64,000 bases of DNA from Planctomycetota bacterium (GCA_013112555.1 JABFGK010000002.1:1550001-1614000); one strand, 5' to 3'; positions 30,684 through 40,846 are shown, counted from the stretch's first letter. Translations and numbers: made by a program. Notes: a model not told the origin generated them from the sequence alone.

Positions 30684-31160
30684 ATGAAATTGCAAGACAT
30701 TGTTGTTGAATCAGCCCTTATTCCGGCGCTCGAAGCGGTTGGGCGAGATGAAGTGATTGCTGAAATGGTCGATTCGCTTGTTTCTGCCAAGGCCGTCGAT
30801 TCATCACTGCGTGATGAACTCGTCGATGCCGTCCTCGCTCGCGAGCGCCGCGGGTCAACCGGGTTCGGCAAAGGCGTGGCCGTGCCGCACGTCAAACATG
30901 CCGGGATCACGAAAATGGTCGCCACCATCGGCGTCAGCCCGAAAGGCGTGGACTTCCATGCACTGGATCGACAACCGGTCCACTCCGTCGTCCTGCTCCT
31001 GTCACCCGACAATCAGCCGGAGGAACACCTTCGGGCGATGGAAATTATCTTCGGTAATCTGAGCCAGGATACGTTCCGCCGTTTTCTGCGACAGGCCACC
31101 ACGGTGGATGACATCGTGACTCTGATCCGGGAAGCGGATAGCCAGCAACTGGTCCATTGA
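30684..31160 (+). CDS. ptsN: PTS EIIA domain protein, nitrogen-PTS type (PtsN-like)
   Basis: A 158-residue single-domain EIIA of the fructose/nitrogen family. The phosphorylated histidine is His69 in GKGVAVPHVKH, preceded by RERRGSTGFG, the family signature. Later blocks (GVDFHALDRQPVHSVVLLLSPDN, EEHLRAMEIIFGNLSQDTFRR) also fit. No membrane or EIIB/C part is present, and no sugar-specific gene is nearby, so a regulatory role like EIIA-Ntr is more likely than transport. It lies between hpf and HPr. The phosphate donor chain would be EI to HPr to this protein; an EI gene is not in the window. Confidence 0.92.
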   Translation: MKLQDIVVESALIPALEAVGRDEVIAEMVDSLVSAKAVDSSLRDELVDAVLARERRGSTGFGKGVAVPHVKHAGITKMVATIGVSPKGVDFHALDRQPVHSVVLLLSPDNQPEEHLRAMEIIFGNLSQDTFRRFLRQATTVDDIVTLIREADSQQLVH

Positions 31161-31429
31161 CGAGCCTCCTGCGGGCATCAGGCTGACTGCGAATCAGTAC
31201 GGGCCTGACCCGAGGAGAACGAGATGCCGGCCGACCGATCTTGGATTGCGGGAGGTCGTCTGACATGGGTGGGTGTGTCCTGCAACCCTGGACACTGCGA
31301 ACAAAACAACGATACGACCTCCTGCCTGATTCCACCACGGCGGCATCGGACCCAATGCCAACGCACGGGCAGGGACGTCGCTCCCATCACGCCACGATTT
31401 CCACCCCCCGGCAGGCACGTGCAGAAGGA

Positions 31430-31717
31430 ATGCGAGCACAGACGGTGAGCCAACTTCTCAAGAGAACGGTCGTTATCTCAAATCGGCTCGGGCTCCATGC
31501 CCGACCGGTGATGACGTTCGTTGAGTTGGCTTCAACATTCGAGTGTCGTATTACCGTCCGCGGCAGAAACCAGGAAGTTGACGGCAAGTCGACGCTCCTG
31601 ATGATGACCCTCGGGGCCACAAGAGGCACCGAACTCGAAATCGAGGCCGACGGCCCGGACGCCAAGCAGGCACTCGACAGTCTGGCCGAACTGGTTGACC
31701 GCGGGTTTGACGAGTAA
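31430..31717 (+). CDS. ptsH: HPr-family phosphocarrier protein
   Basis: A 95-residue HPr. The active-site His23 is in SNRLGLHARPVMTFVELA. A Ser at position 54 in DGKSTLLMMTLGA corresponds to the regulatory Ser46 of Gram-positive HPr, though the usual KSI is KST here. The C-terminal helix QALDSLAELVDRGFDE is normal. The start is unsettled: ATG 31430 directly abuts GAAGGA, and GTG 31445 is 15 bases from it; an open frame extends further back to 31241 but looks non-coding. It receives phosphate from EI and probably passes it to the PtsN-like protein encoded upstream. Confidence 0.92.
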   Translation: MRAQTVSQLLKRTVVISNRLGLHARPVMTFVELASTFECRITVRGRNQEVDGKSTLLMMTLGATRGTELEIEADGPDAKQALDSLAELVDRGFDE

Positions 31718-31748
31718 CCACCCTTATCCCACTGACATACAGGCGATC

Positions 31749-32150
31749 ATGGTGCCATCCAATGAGGATCAACCCGGCGCTGAGAGCGGCGATCTGATCG
31801 GCCCCGATTGGCACGACCTCGGCCTGCTGTCCGATATTCAAATCGGGCACGCGACGTATGCAGAGGTTGCCGGGAGGGGAGTCTGCGTCGCCCGTGCGAG
31901 TGAGTCGGACGTCGTCATCTTTGATGATGCCTGCCCCCATGCCGGGGCCTCATTGGCAGGCGGTCGCGTCTATGACCAGTGCCTCGTCTGCCCCTGGCAC
32001 GCATGGGAGTTCAGGCTCAGTGACGGCAAGTGCCCGGATAACGAGGTGATCACAGTCCGTAAGCACGAGTGCCGCGTGGTTGACGGTCATGTCCTGTGCA
32101 GACTCAACGGCACGGACTCAGGGCCGACCGATCCAAGGGCACGCTTCTAG
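31749..32150 (+). CDS. Rieske [2Fe-2S] ferredoxin-like protein
   Basis: A 133-residue soluble Rieske protein. The cluster ligands are Cys62 and His64 in CPHAGASLAGG, and Cys81 and His84 in CLVCPWHAWEF, which is the standard C-x-H...C-x2-H pair of the ferredoxin/oxygenase-type Rieske domain. It has no membrane anchor or oxygenase domain, so it is probably an electron carrier like NirD or the ferredoxin of an aromatic oxygenase. No partner reductase or oxygenase is visible. It starts 31 bases after the HPr stop and may be cotranscribed. Confidence 0.88.
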   Translation: MVPSNEDQPGAESGDLIGPDWHDLGLLSDIQIGHATYAEVAGRGVCVARASESDVVIFDDACPHAGASLAGGRVYDQCLVCPWHAWEFRLSDGKCPDNEVITVRKHECRVVDGHVLCRLNGTDSGPTDPRARF

Positions 32151-32172
32151 AGCGGCCGGCCGGCTGAAAAAC

Positions 32173-32204
32173 GACCTCGAGGCAGCGAATGCAGCCTCGA
32201 GGTC
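32173..32204 (-). terminator. Intrinsic terminator of the dihaem peroxidase gene
   Basis: A perfect 11-bp stem GACCTCGAGGC / GCCTCGAGGTC with a 10-base loop, between the convergent Rieske and peroxidase genes. On the minus strand it is followed by GTTTTTC, so it is a standard intrinsic terminator for the peroxidase transcript. It may also stop the plus-strand transcript. Confidence 0.75.
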
Positions 32205-32235
32205 ACAGGTGCGCTTACCGACGGACAACCACTGC

Positions 32236-33432
32236 TTACGGCTTGAACCCATCCGTCAGCGTTTTCAGGAATGCAACGATGGCTGCTTCTTCTTCTGCAT
32301 TCAGACCGAGGTCGCCGAGTTCGTCACTGTTGACATTGACGGCTACCTCCGGCTCGGGCCACTCCTCTACATCACGGGTGTTGTAGAAGTGCACAATCGC
32401 TTCAAGTGACTTGAAAACGCCATTATGCGCGTAGGCCTTGACGAATTCAGGGTACGGTCTCGCATCAACATTGCGCAATGTGGGGACCTTGTGTTTCCCC
32501 CAGTTCTCCTGTGCCAGATGTGCGTACTCCGGGACCGTCAGGAGAAAGCCGCCGAGACCCGGGTCCACCCAGTCGGTGCCCATGGGATTCCACTTGGGCG
32601 GCATCCGGTAGAACGGGTTGTCGGGGTTCCTCGGGACTCCCAGATTGTCATACGTGAAATCCGTCAACAGTGGCGGTTCGCCGTTGGGCCCGGGTGCCGA
32701 GGGGTGGCAGGCTGCGCAGTTCCCCTTTTCCGGATCCTCAAACAACTCCAGCCCCCACATCTCCAGGTCCGTCAGTTCCACCTGCCCGTCCAGGTAGTAG
32801 TCATACTTCGAATCAAAGGGGTTGACCTCAGACGATCGTTCATAGGCAGCAATCGCGTGTGCGATATTCTCGTATGACTCAGCCACGTCTTTCCGCCAGT
32901 CGAGCGGTTCGCCGAACACTTCCTCGTACAGGTGGGCATAGTCGGACTTCGCAATCCTGCGCAGGATCTGGCGAGCGCCCGGCGTGTTTTGCTCAAGCGG
33001 ATTCAGGAAGGGGCCCTGGGCCTGTTCTGCCAGAGGGTCTCCGAGTCGCCAGCCGGTCGCCCTGCCATCCCAGAACATGCCACCGATGAAGATTCCTTCC
33101 ACTTCGTCGAAGTACATGACGGGACTTTCGCCGCCATAGGCAGCGGTTGGTGGCTTTCGATTGCCGAAGCGCTTGTGGATCGCTCCCGGGTAGATGGCCA
33201 GTACGTCGTTAATTCTTGAGTTCGGGCCGGTAAAGCCAACGGATGGATCGTGACATGCTGCACACGCCTGCCCTACGGGTGTCGACAGGTCCGCATCGAA
33301 AAAGACTGCTTTCCCCAGCGCCTCCAGCGGCGTCAGATCTGCCCCATATGCTGAGACCGACAACAGGTTCGTGACCGCCAGAGTCGCGATGACAGCCTGT
33401 GCTGCCTTCCGTATGCACCTTCTCCGTGACAT
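32236..33432 (-). CDS. Exported dihaem cytochrome c peroxidase/MauG-family protein
   Basis: A 398-residue periplasmic protein. A Sec signal peptide ends near ...LSVSAYGAD. Two CxxCH haem c sites occur, in QACAACHDPSVGF (N-terminal domain) and GNCAACHPSAPG (C-terminal domain), the arrangement of bacterial cytochrome c peroxidases and MauG. Family blocks FWDGRATGW, KVPTLRNVDARPYP and a final AIVAFLKTLTDGF are present. The family reduces hydrogen peroxide or oxidises a protein or cofactor using two haems. ATG 33432 is preferred over the ATG four codons upstream because GGAG is placed six bases before it. The gene is monocistronic, with an intrinsic terminator. Confidence 0.92.
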   Translation of the reverse strand: MSRRRCIRKAAQAVIATLAVTNLLSVSAYGADLTPLEALGKAVFFDADLSTPVGQACAACHDPSVGFTGPNSRINDVLAIYPGAIHKRFGNRKPPTAAYGGESPVMYFDEVEGIFIGGMFWDGRATGWRLGDPLAEQAQGPFLNPLEQNTPGARQILRRIAKSDYAHLYEEVFGEPLDWRKDVAESYENIAHAIAAYERSSEVNPFDSKYDYYLDGQVELTDLEMWGLELFEDPEKGNCAACHPSAPGPNGEPPLLTDFTYDNLGVPRNPDNPFYRMPPKWNPMGTDWVDPGLGGFLLTVPEYAHLAQENWGKHKVPTLRNVDARPYPEFVKAYAHNGVFKSLEAIVHFYNTRDVEEWPEPEVAVNVNSDELGDLGLNAEEEAAIVAFLKTLTDGFKP

Positions 33433-33653
33433 TGCTCGCTCCATTTTCCTGATTGTGAGTGTGTTTCTTCACACCAAGGGACGACTGCGCCCGGTGAACC
33501 ACACCGTCAGAGGCGCTCCAAAAGACTTCATGCACATCAAGTTATAGTATTTGAGAGTGATGTAAATGGGTACAAGTGCCCAATCTGCGCGCAGGATAAC
33601 GCTCGCCCTTTTGAACCGCTTGCTCGCCGAATGCTGCTGCAGTCCTCGTCAGA

Positions 33654-35144
<1,491 letters not shown>

Positions 35145-35494
35145 AGCGACCTCCTCGTCGCGCTTCGGTCAGAATGAAAGTTGAATGTCCCGGTTACAAA
35201 TAAGGGCTTCAGGTTCCCATCCCACACGACCCAAGTCGTCGGGATGTTCGCTGATATCCCTGCCATCCGGCCGGGATTGTAGCGTGAGAACAGCAGTCTT
35301 CCGATACAAACAGCCGGCGTGCTGTCGCTCAGACGGAGAAGCCGGGACAATCGGCCTCTGGCCGGCCATCACTGATTGACGGGGTTGCTCGCACAATCTA
35401 GCATCGCAACCGCGCATGAACGCGGTTTTCGCAGCCTGGGCAGGATCCGCACTGCCGATACGGCTGCCCCATTGGCGGACGAAGGGACTTTACG
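35145..35494. other. 350-base divergent intergenic region
   Basis: Between lpd (minus strand) and the phosphoesterase gene (plus strand), so it must contain promoters for both. The GTG of the latter is preceded by GAAGGGA. I see no coding frame with family resemblance and no strong hairpin. Confidence 0.4.
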
Positions 35495-36259
35495 GTGAAG
35501 TTGGCCATCATTTCCGATATCCACGGCAACTCCGAAGCCTTGCGCACCGTGCTGGAGGACATCAAGCAGCGCGACGTCGAGGGCATCATCTGCCTGGGCG
35601 ATATCGTCGGCTACGGCCCGGACCCGGCCACCTGCGTCAGTCTCGTCTCCGAGCACTGCATGTGGTCACTCATGGGCAACCATGACTTCTCCGTGTTGTA
35701 CGAACCCACGAACTTCAACCCCGGTGCCGAACAGGCTGCCTGGTGGACCCGCACCCAGTTCGAACAGGAAGAGGATGCGGACGTTCGCAAGGAGCGGTTC
35801 AGTTTCTTTTCCCGGCTCCGCGTGCGTGTCCGCTTCGGGCCGGACGACAAGATCATTGCGGTGCACGGCTCGCCGCGCCGACCGGTCAACGAGTACATCT
35901 TCCCCGATGATGCGATCGGCGGCTCGCTGAAGATCCAGCAGATTTTCGAACGGGTCGAGACCTGTGCCGTCGTCGGTCACACGCACGTCCCCGGTGTGTT
36001 CACCGATGAGCCGGACTTCTACTCCCCGGATGAACTCAAGGGCCGCTTCACATTCCAGCCCGAAGAAAAGGTCATCATTAATGTCGGCTCCGTCGGTCAG
36101 CCGCGCGACAACGACCCACGCGCGTGTTATGCCGTGCTCGATGATGAGGGCGTCTCGTTCTACCGATTGCCCTATAACATCGATGTGGTGGCCGATGCCA
36201 TCAAGGCCATCCCGGAACTCAACGACTGGCTCGGCGATCGCCTGTATGAAGGTCGCTAA
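35495..36259 (+). CDS. Metallophosphoesterase (calcineurin-like, YfcE/MJ0936 type)
   Basis: A 254-residue protein with all metal-site motifs of the Metallophos_2 family: SDIHGN (Asp-x-His), CLGDIVGYGPDP, GNHDFSVL, a VHGSPRRP histidine block, and VVGHTHVPG. The end (NVGSVGQPRDNDPRACYAVLD) is the second family signature. These enzymes hydrolyse phosphodiesters, and the GYGPDP loop matches the subgroup with broad phosphatase/diesterase activity. Substrate is unknown. GTG 35495 follows GAAGGGA (35481-35487). It is cytoplasmic, transcribed alone, and divergent from lpd. Confidence 0.92.
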   Translation: MKLAIISDIHGNSEALRTVLEDIKQRDVEGIICLGDIVGYGPDPATCVSLVSEHCMWSLMGNHDFSVLYEPTNFNPGAEQAAWWTRTQFEQEEDADVRKERFSFFSRLRVRVRFGPDDKIIAVHGSPRRPVNEYIFPDDAIGGSLKIQQIFERVETCAVVGHTHVPGVFTDEPDFYSPDELKGRFTFQPEEKVIINVGSVGQPRDNDPRACYAVLDDEGVSFYRLPYNIDVVADAIKAIPELNDWLGDRLYEGR

Positions 36260-36385
36260 CCCGAACCCGATCTCCGACTCTGAGTAATCCTGCCCTGCAA
36301 TCCACCCGAAATTGCTGTACCGTGCACTGATTGATTATCGGTGCATCAACACTTTTCAGACTCAGCATGATCAGGGTGGTCAGGC

Positions 36386-37885
36386 ATGATTGGCTTGGAA
36401 ACCGTCAGGCAATGGGCACGTGAGAACCGTGACCCCTCCATATTCGAAGTATTGCGCCACACGCACTGGTGGTCGATCTTCATCGTCGCGCTCGGCCCGG
36501 TGCTGGCAGCCATCACCTTCCGGCTTGCAGAAGACCATATCGCCGAATCCGTCCTCGGCGGCGATGCGAAAGTCATGCTGGCCATCTTCGTGCTGACGGC
36601 CACCTACTGGGTCACCGGGGCCATCCCACCTTTTGCCACCGGCATCCTGGCCATCGGATTGTCGGTCTTCCTGGTCGGTTTGCCCGCACACGGCAACGGC
36701 CAGCCGGACATCCTGGGCCATACCACGGTTGACAGTTGGAAAGATTTTGTCGGTGTGGCCGCTGCCCCGATCATCATCCTGATGTTCGGCGGGTTCGTGC
36801 TCAGTGCGGCAGCCCATAAGCACGGCCTCGATCGCGTGATGGCCGTCACGTTCCTGAAACCGTTCGGCAGCCGCCGGCCCATCGTGCTGCTTGGCATGAT
36901 GCTCATCACCGCGAACTTCAGCATGTGGATGAGCAACACGGCCACTGCCGCGTTCATGATCACGCTGATTGCCCCGCTGCTTGATAAGTCCGATCCCAAC
37001 TCGCCGGCTCGCCGCTCGTTTACGCTTGCTATCCCATTGGCTGCCAACATCGGCGGGATCGGCACCCCGATCGGCACGCCGCCCAACGCGATCGCGTTCG
37101 GGGCGCTGCATGCAATGGGCATCGAGATTACGTTTTTTCAATGGATGCTGTTTGCGATCCCGGTCGTCCTCATCATGCTCGTCATTGCCTGGTTGCTGCT
37201 GTTGTGGTGGTACCCGTTCAAGAAGGATCACTTCCAGATCGAATGGTCCGAGCACGTTGAATCGCCCGGCTGGCGGCAGTGGATTGTGTACCTCACGTTC
37301 TTTGTGACGATCGGCCTGTGGATGACTTCCACCTGGACCGGCATCCCGATCGCCCCGGTGGCGATCATTCCCGTGATGGTGTTTACGGCGACGCGGCTGG
37401 TCGATCGGAATGATATTAACAATCTTGACTGGGACATTCTGTTGCTGATGGCCGGCGGCCTGGCACTCGGCGCCGGCATGTCTGCGACCGGGCTGGCTGA
37501 ATGGATGGTCGAGAGCGTGCCGCTTGATTCACTTGGTCAGTCGGGCATGGTGGTCGTGTTATGTGGTGCCACGATGTTAATGTCGACGTTCATGTCGAAC
37601 ACGGCCGTGGCGAACCTGTTGATGCCGATCGCGTTGGGGCTGGCAGCAGTGGGGGCGGCCGATGCCGTTGTCGGTGGCAATGCATCGTCACTGACTCCGC
37701 TGGCTGCGGGTGTGAGCGTGGCCCTGGGCGCGAGCCTGGCGATGGCGCTGCCGGTTTCGACTCCGCCGAACGCGATCGCGTTTTCCACCGGTCGCATCCA
37801 GGTGTCCGACATGGTGCGGCTCGGCATCATGATCGGAGTGATCGGCGTGCTGCTGACCACGGTGCTGTGTCGGATCGCGTTCTGA
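36386..37885 (+). CDS. SLC13/DASS-type sodium-coupled anion transporter
   Basis: A 499-residue membrane protein with about 11 hydrophobic segments. Both copies of the substrate-site motif are present: SNTATAAFMITLIAPLL (first SNT) and SNTAVANLLMPIALGLA (second SNT). The GIGTPIGTPPNAIAFG and ALPVSTPPNAIAFSTG loops, which bind sodium and substrate, are also clear. The family takes up dicarboxylates, citrate or sulfate with sodium; the PPNAIAF form is typical of the dicarboxylate branch. The N-terminus has a cytoplasmic helix with TVRQWARENRD. The gene is transcribed alone, with a nested palindrome just after its stop. Confidence 0.92.
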   Translation: MIGLETVRQWARENRDPSIFEVLRHTHWWSIFIVALGPVLAAITFRLAEDHIAESVLGGDAKVMLAIFVLTATYWVTGAIPPFATGILAIGLSVFLVGLPAHGNGQPDILGHTTVDSWKDFVGVAAAPIIILMFGGFVLSAAAHKHGLDRVMAVTFLKPFGSRRPIVLLGMMLITANFSMWMSNTATAAFMITLIAPLLDKSDPNSPARRSFTLAIPLAANIGGIGTPIGTPPNAIAFGALHAMGIEITFFQWMLFAIPVVLIMLVIAWLLLLWWYPFKKDHFQIEWSEHVESPGWRQWIVYLTFFVTIGLWMTSTWTGIPIAPVAIIPVMVFTATRLVDRNDINNLDWDILLLMAGGLALGAGMSATGLAEWMVESVPLDSLGQSGMVVVLCGATMLMSTFMSNTAVANLLMPIALGLAAVGAADAVVGGNASSLTPLAAGVSVALGASLAMALPVSTPPNAIAFSTGRIQVSDMVRLGIMIGVIGVLLTTVLCRIAF

Positions 37886-37890
37886 TAGGC

Positions 37891-37946
37891 GTAGGTCAGG
37901 ACGTCAGTCCTGCTGTCAGGACTCGGGGGACCTCGTCCTGACCTAC
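37891..37946 (+). terminator. Nested palindrome (13-bp outer, 7-bp inner stem) after the transporter
   Basis: The outer stem GTAGGTCAGGACG (37891-37903) pairs with CGTCCTGACCTAC (37934-37946). Inside it, AGTCCTG (37906-37912) pairs with CAGGACT (37917-37923) round a CTGT loop. All pairs are perfect. It begins six bases after the transporter stop, so it may end the transcript, but the GGTCAGGAC theme suggests a mobile intergenic repeat. Confidence 0.55.
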
Positions 37947-37973
37947 TCCTGGATTGTCTGTGCCCCTTCAGGG

Positions 37974-38027
37974 CTGGCGTGCGTTCGCAGGCATGACGAA
38001 TCATTCAGGGCACGCCGCAGCGTGCCC
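37974..38027. repeat. Degenerate REP-like arm plus GGGCACG hairpin
   Basis: A decayed half of the REP-like element (GCGTGCGTTCGCAGGCATGACG, about 37977-37998) is followed by a 7-bp hairpin GGGCACG / CGTGCCC (38008-38014 and 38021-38027). The region 37886-38120, between the transporter and UDP-glucuronate decarboxylase genes, consists mostly of such repeats. Confidence 0.5.
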
Positions 38028-38120
38028 CTACTCGAAGGCCCCTCGCACCCCCCGGTTTCCCCTCCTATCCTTGCCCGATTCATTGAACTCTGATACACGA
38101 ACACGGACGGAGCCATTCAC

Positions 38121-39110
38121 GTGTCCATCCCGAAAATGAAGCGAATACTCGTCACCGGCGGGGCCGGTTTTCTCGGCTCACACCTCTGTGACCGCCTGAT
38201 CGACCAGGGCCATGACGTCATCTGCCTCGACAACTTCTTCACGAGCCAGAAGTCCAACGTCACCCATCTCCTGAGTGAGCCGAACTTCGAACTGATCCGT
38301 CACGACATCACGCACCCCCTCTGGCTCGAAGTCGATGAGGTCTACAACCTGGCCTGCCCGGCCAGCCCCATCCACTACCAGTGGAACCCCATCAAGACCA
38401 TGAAGTGCTCCGTGCTGGGCATCATCAACGTCCTGGGCATTGCCAAGCGCACCCAGGCCCGCATTCTCCATGCCTCCACGAGCGAGGTCTACGGCGACCC
38501 GGAGGTCCACCCCCAGCCGGAGTCCTATCGCGGCAACGTGAACCCGATCGGCCCCCGTGCCTGCTATGACGAGGGCAAACGGGCTGCCGAGACGCTCTGC
38601 TTCGACTATCACCGCCGGCATCACATGCCGATCAAGGTCATCCGCATTTTCAACACCTACGGCCCGCGGATGCACCCCTACGACGGCCGGGTCGTGTCCA
38701 ACTTCATCCGGCAGGCACTGGTCGGTGAAGACCTCACCATCTACGGCGACGGCTCGCAAACCCGCTCGTTCTGTTACTGCGACGATCTGGTGGAAGGCAT
38801 GATTCGGATGATGAACACGGGCCACGACGACTTCATCGGCCCGGTCAACCTTGGGAATCCCGATGAGTTCACCATTAAGGAACTGGCTGAGATGGTGATC
38901 GAAATGACCGGGACGAAGTCGAAGTTGATCTTTGAGCCGCTGCCGGCCGACGACCCGACTCAGCGGCAACCCATCATCGACCTGGCCAAAGACAAACTCG
39001 GCTGGGAGCCGAAGGTCAAACTCCGTGAAGGCCTGGAAAAGACGATCGCCTACTTCCAGGATGTGGACTTTTCCCAGTTCCGCCACCCGACGCCGCCGCC
39101 TTTGACCTAA
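38121..39110 (+). CDS. UDP-glucuronate decarboxylase (UDP-xylose synthase), extended SDR
   Basis: A 329-residue NAD-dependent epimerase/dehydratase-family enzyme. The Rossmann GxxGxxG is GGAGFLG at residues 13-19. The family-specific strings [13 protein letters not shown] and [18 protein letters not shown] (with the Thr/Ser and Glu of the active site) and the catalytic Tyr-x3-Lys in [12 protein letters not shown] identify the UXS group. [21 protein letters not shown] and [17 protein letters not shown] also match. The reaction removes CO2 from UDP-glucuronate to give UDP-xylose for envelope or exopolysaccharide. GTG 38121 follows ACGGAG; an in-frame ATG lies five codons on. Confidence 0.95.
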   Translation: MSIPKMKRILVTGGAGFLGSHLCDRLIDQGHDVICLDNFFTSQKSNVTHLLSEPNFELIRHDITHPLWLEVDEVYNLACPASPIHYQWNPIKTMKCSVLGIINVLGIAKRTQARILHASTSEVYGDPEVHPQPESYRGNVNPIGPRACYDEGKRAAETLCFDYHRRHHMPIKVIRIFNTYGPRMHPYDGRVVSNFIRQALVGEDLTIYGDGSQTRSFCYCDDLVEGMIRMMNTGHDDFIGPVNLGNPDEFTIKELAEMVIEMTGTKSKLIFEPLPADDPTQRQPIIDLAKDKLGWEPKVKLREGLEKTIAYFQDVDFSQFRHPTPPPLT

Positions 39111-39127
39111 GGCCCGGCAGGTTCTGA

Positions 39128-39682
39128 TCAGGTCAGTTCCGCTGAGTCGAAGTTCTGCTGCTGCGTGAACAACTCGTCGAGGGTGTACTTCGCGCCGCAT
39201 TCCGGGCAGAGCGAGACGCCCAGACCGGTCATGTTGTAGCCGCAGTTCGGGCAGCAGACCGGATTACGCCCGGTGGCGCGCAGTCGCGCGATTCGTTCCC
39301 CGGCCGTTTCTCGCCAAATGAACACGGTCGCAAACAGCCAGAGCGCGATCGCAATACAGCCTCCTGAGAACACTCCGAGATCATCGCCGATGCCGAAGTG
39401 GATTCCGGCCCCGGCAATGGCTGATATGATCAGGATGACGAGTGTGGCAGCGCCTGTTGCGAGTGCCCGCATCGCCGTCCAGTTCGTGCGAGGTTTCCAG
39501 AGGAGCCACCAATAGCACACCACAAAGACGAAGGTGACGCCATTGGCCAGCATAAAGACTCGGTTGTACTCCCAGTCCCACCCGGGGATTTCGAAGCCGA
39601 ATATGGCTGTGATGAAGTACACGAGCCCTGCCAGCGGCATCATGATCATTGCAAGTAGAATCTGTGCAACGAGGCGAGACAT
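39128..39682 (-). CDS. Membrane protein with C-terminal zinc ribbon
   Basis: A 184-residue protein with four hydrophobic segments (about 5-27, 42-62, 72-95, 102-121) and a C-terminal cytoplasmic zinc ribbon, CPNCGYNMTG...SLCPECGAKY, two CxxC pairs 14-15 residues apart. The CPxCGYxxxG...CPECG form is widespread in small membrane proteins of Planctomycetes, where it is usually next to the membrane domain. No function is known. A second protein with the same ribbon but at its N-terminus is encoded at 59634-60269. It lies 31 bases downstream of the HD-protein gene and may be cotranscribed with it and ispF. Confidence 0.7.
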   Translation of the reverse strand: MSRLVAQILLAMIMMPLAGLVYFITAIFGFEIPGWDWEYNRVFMLANGVTFVFVVCYWWLLWKPRTNWTAMRALATGAATLVILIISAIAGAGIHFGIGDDLGVFSGGCIAIALWLFATVFIWRETAGERIARLRATGRNPVCCPNCGYNMTGLGVSLCPECGAKYTLDELFTQQQNFDSAELT

Positions 39683-39712
39683 AGGCGGCCGTACCTTGTA
39701 CCAAGCGGTGTG

Positions 39713-40279
39713 TCAGGGCTGGATACGTGCACTCTCGAACTCACCCATTTTATCAACGAGTTCCTGCACGATGCGGATCGCCGTGGAAAGCCGGGGATCA
39801 TTTCCGGCACAGGCGATGGCACGCGGTGCCTTACTCGTTGTCTTTCGGCGTGATGCGCCGGGGGCCGAGTCACAGATATTGTCGTAGACGTCAGCCAGTT
39901 TGACGAGTCGTGCCTGCCAGGGGCCGGCAGTCAGTTGCCGGTCATACGCCTCTTCTCGTTCCGACTCGACCATCCGCATGTCTTTGGTCATGCAGGCGAC
40001 ATAGTCGGCCACCTCCGTGCCGCACTCTTGTGCAATATCGTCGTAATCGGCCGGCGAATCCTCGATCACGTCATGCAAGAGCGCAGCCGCCAGGATGACC
40101 GGATCGTCCACGCCGAAGATCTCCCGGATCACCATCGCGACGCGGTAGGGGTGTGTGATATACGGCGTGCAGCCGTCCTTTCGAAGTTGCCCGGCATGAC
40201 AGCGCGCTGCCAATGATGCCGCCCGTTGCCACAGGTGAATGTTGCCGTCGACGACCACGTCCCGATCCGCTGATGACAC
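39713..40279 (-). CDS. HD-domain protein resembling small alarmone hydrolases (SpoT/MESH1 type)
   Basis: A 188-residue single-domain protein matching the hydrolase domain of RelA/SpoT: AASLAARCHAGQLRKDGCTPYITHP, then ILAAALLHDVIEDS with the HD pair, and VKLADVYDNICD where SpoT has KLADRLHN. No synthetase, TGS or ACT domain is present. Such small proteins (MESH1-like) remove the 3'-pyrophosphate from (p)ppGpp or from NADPH. The DVYDN variant of DRLHN means substrate is uncertain. The start codon is GTG at 40279. The gene lies 33 bases after ispF, so the two are likely cotranscribed. Confidence 0.8.
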   Translation of the reverse strand: MSSADRDVVVDGNIHLWQRAASLAARCHAGQLRKDGCTPYITHPYRVAMVIREIFGVDDPVILAAALLHDVIEDSPADYDDIAQECGTEVADYVACMTKDMRMVESEREEAYDRQLTAGPWQARLVKLADVYDNICDSAPGASRRKTTSKAPRAIACAGNDPRLSTAIRIVQELVDKMGEFESARIQP

Positions 40280-40312
40280 TCGTGCACTCGCTTTCTGTAT
40301 GCTCGAAACCGC

Positions 40313-40846
40313 TTACGTGTTGCGTCGGATCATGAGAACGACCGCATGGACGGCAATCGCCTGCCCAGTGCCGATCGCATCGACTGACTCATGTGTTTTG
40401 CCCTTGAGATTGACTCGATCCGCCCCAACGCGAAGCAAGGCTGCCAGGTTCGTCCGCATTCGATCCTTGTGTGTGCTGAGCCGGGGGCGTTCAAGGACAA
40501 CGGTCACATCAATGTTTCCGAGGCCATACCCGGCTGCGCCGGCTCGTGCCACGGCTTCAGTGACAAAGATCGATGAATCGGCACCTTTCCACTTCGGCGA
40601 CGTATCAGGAAACAGTTGCCCGATATCCGGCTCAGCGATGGCTCCCAGTATGGCATCGGTCACTGCGTGATACACGGCATCGCCGTCGCTGTGGCCGACG
40701 GCCGTCACGTCTGTCGACATTCTGACCCCACAGACCACGAGGCCGGCCCCCGATGGCGCATCGGCAGGAACCGGCTCCAGCCGGTGCAGGTCGAATCCAT
40801 GCCCGATGCGGTAGGGGAGGGGCTCAGAATGTCCGTTTTCAGCCAT
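40313..40846 (-). CDS. ispF: 2-C-methyl-D-erythritol 2,4-cyclodiphosphate synthase
   Basis: A 177-residue enzyme of the MEP isoprenoid pathway that closes the cyclic diphosphate with loss of CMP. The zinc ligands are in GHGFDLHRLE (Asp19, His21) and in VGHSDGDAVYHAVTDAILGA. The CMP loop is VNLKGKTHESVDAIGTGQAI, which differs mildly from the usual KATTxExLGFxGR. It is about 17 residues longer than the usual 160 because of an N-terminal extension and an insertion after VPADAPSG. ispG, acting next in the pathway, is in the same window at 5.9-7.2 kb but not linked. Confidence 0.95.
   Translation of the reverse strand: MAENGHSEPLPYRIGHGFDLHRLEPVPADAPSGAGLVVCGVRMSTDVTAVGHSDGDAVYHAVTDAILGAIAEPDIGQLFPDTSPKWKGADSSIFVTEAVARAGAAGYGLGNIDVTVVLERPRLSTHKDRMRTNLAALLRVGADRVNLKGKTHESVDAIGTGQAIAVHAVVLMIRRNT

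Noticed and set aside
36380..37255. Minus-strand frame of 291 codons opposite the SLC13 transporter
   Set aside because: The peptide is almost all charged and His/Asp/Gly-rich, as expected when hydrophobic codons are read in reverse. The transporter is clearly the real gene.
38178..39200. Minus-strand frame of 340 codons opposite the UDP-glucuronate decarboxylase gene
   Set aside because: Antisense shadow of a conserved SDR enzyme, with no recognisable motif.
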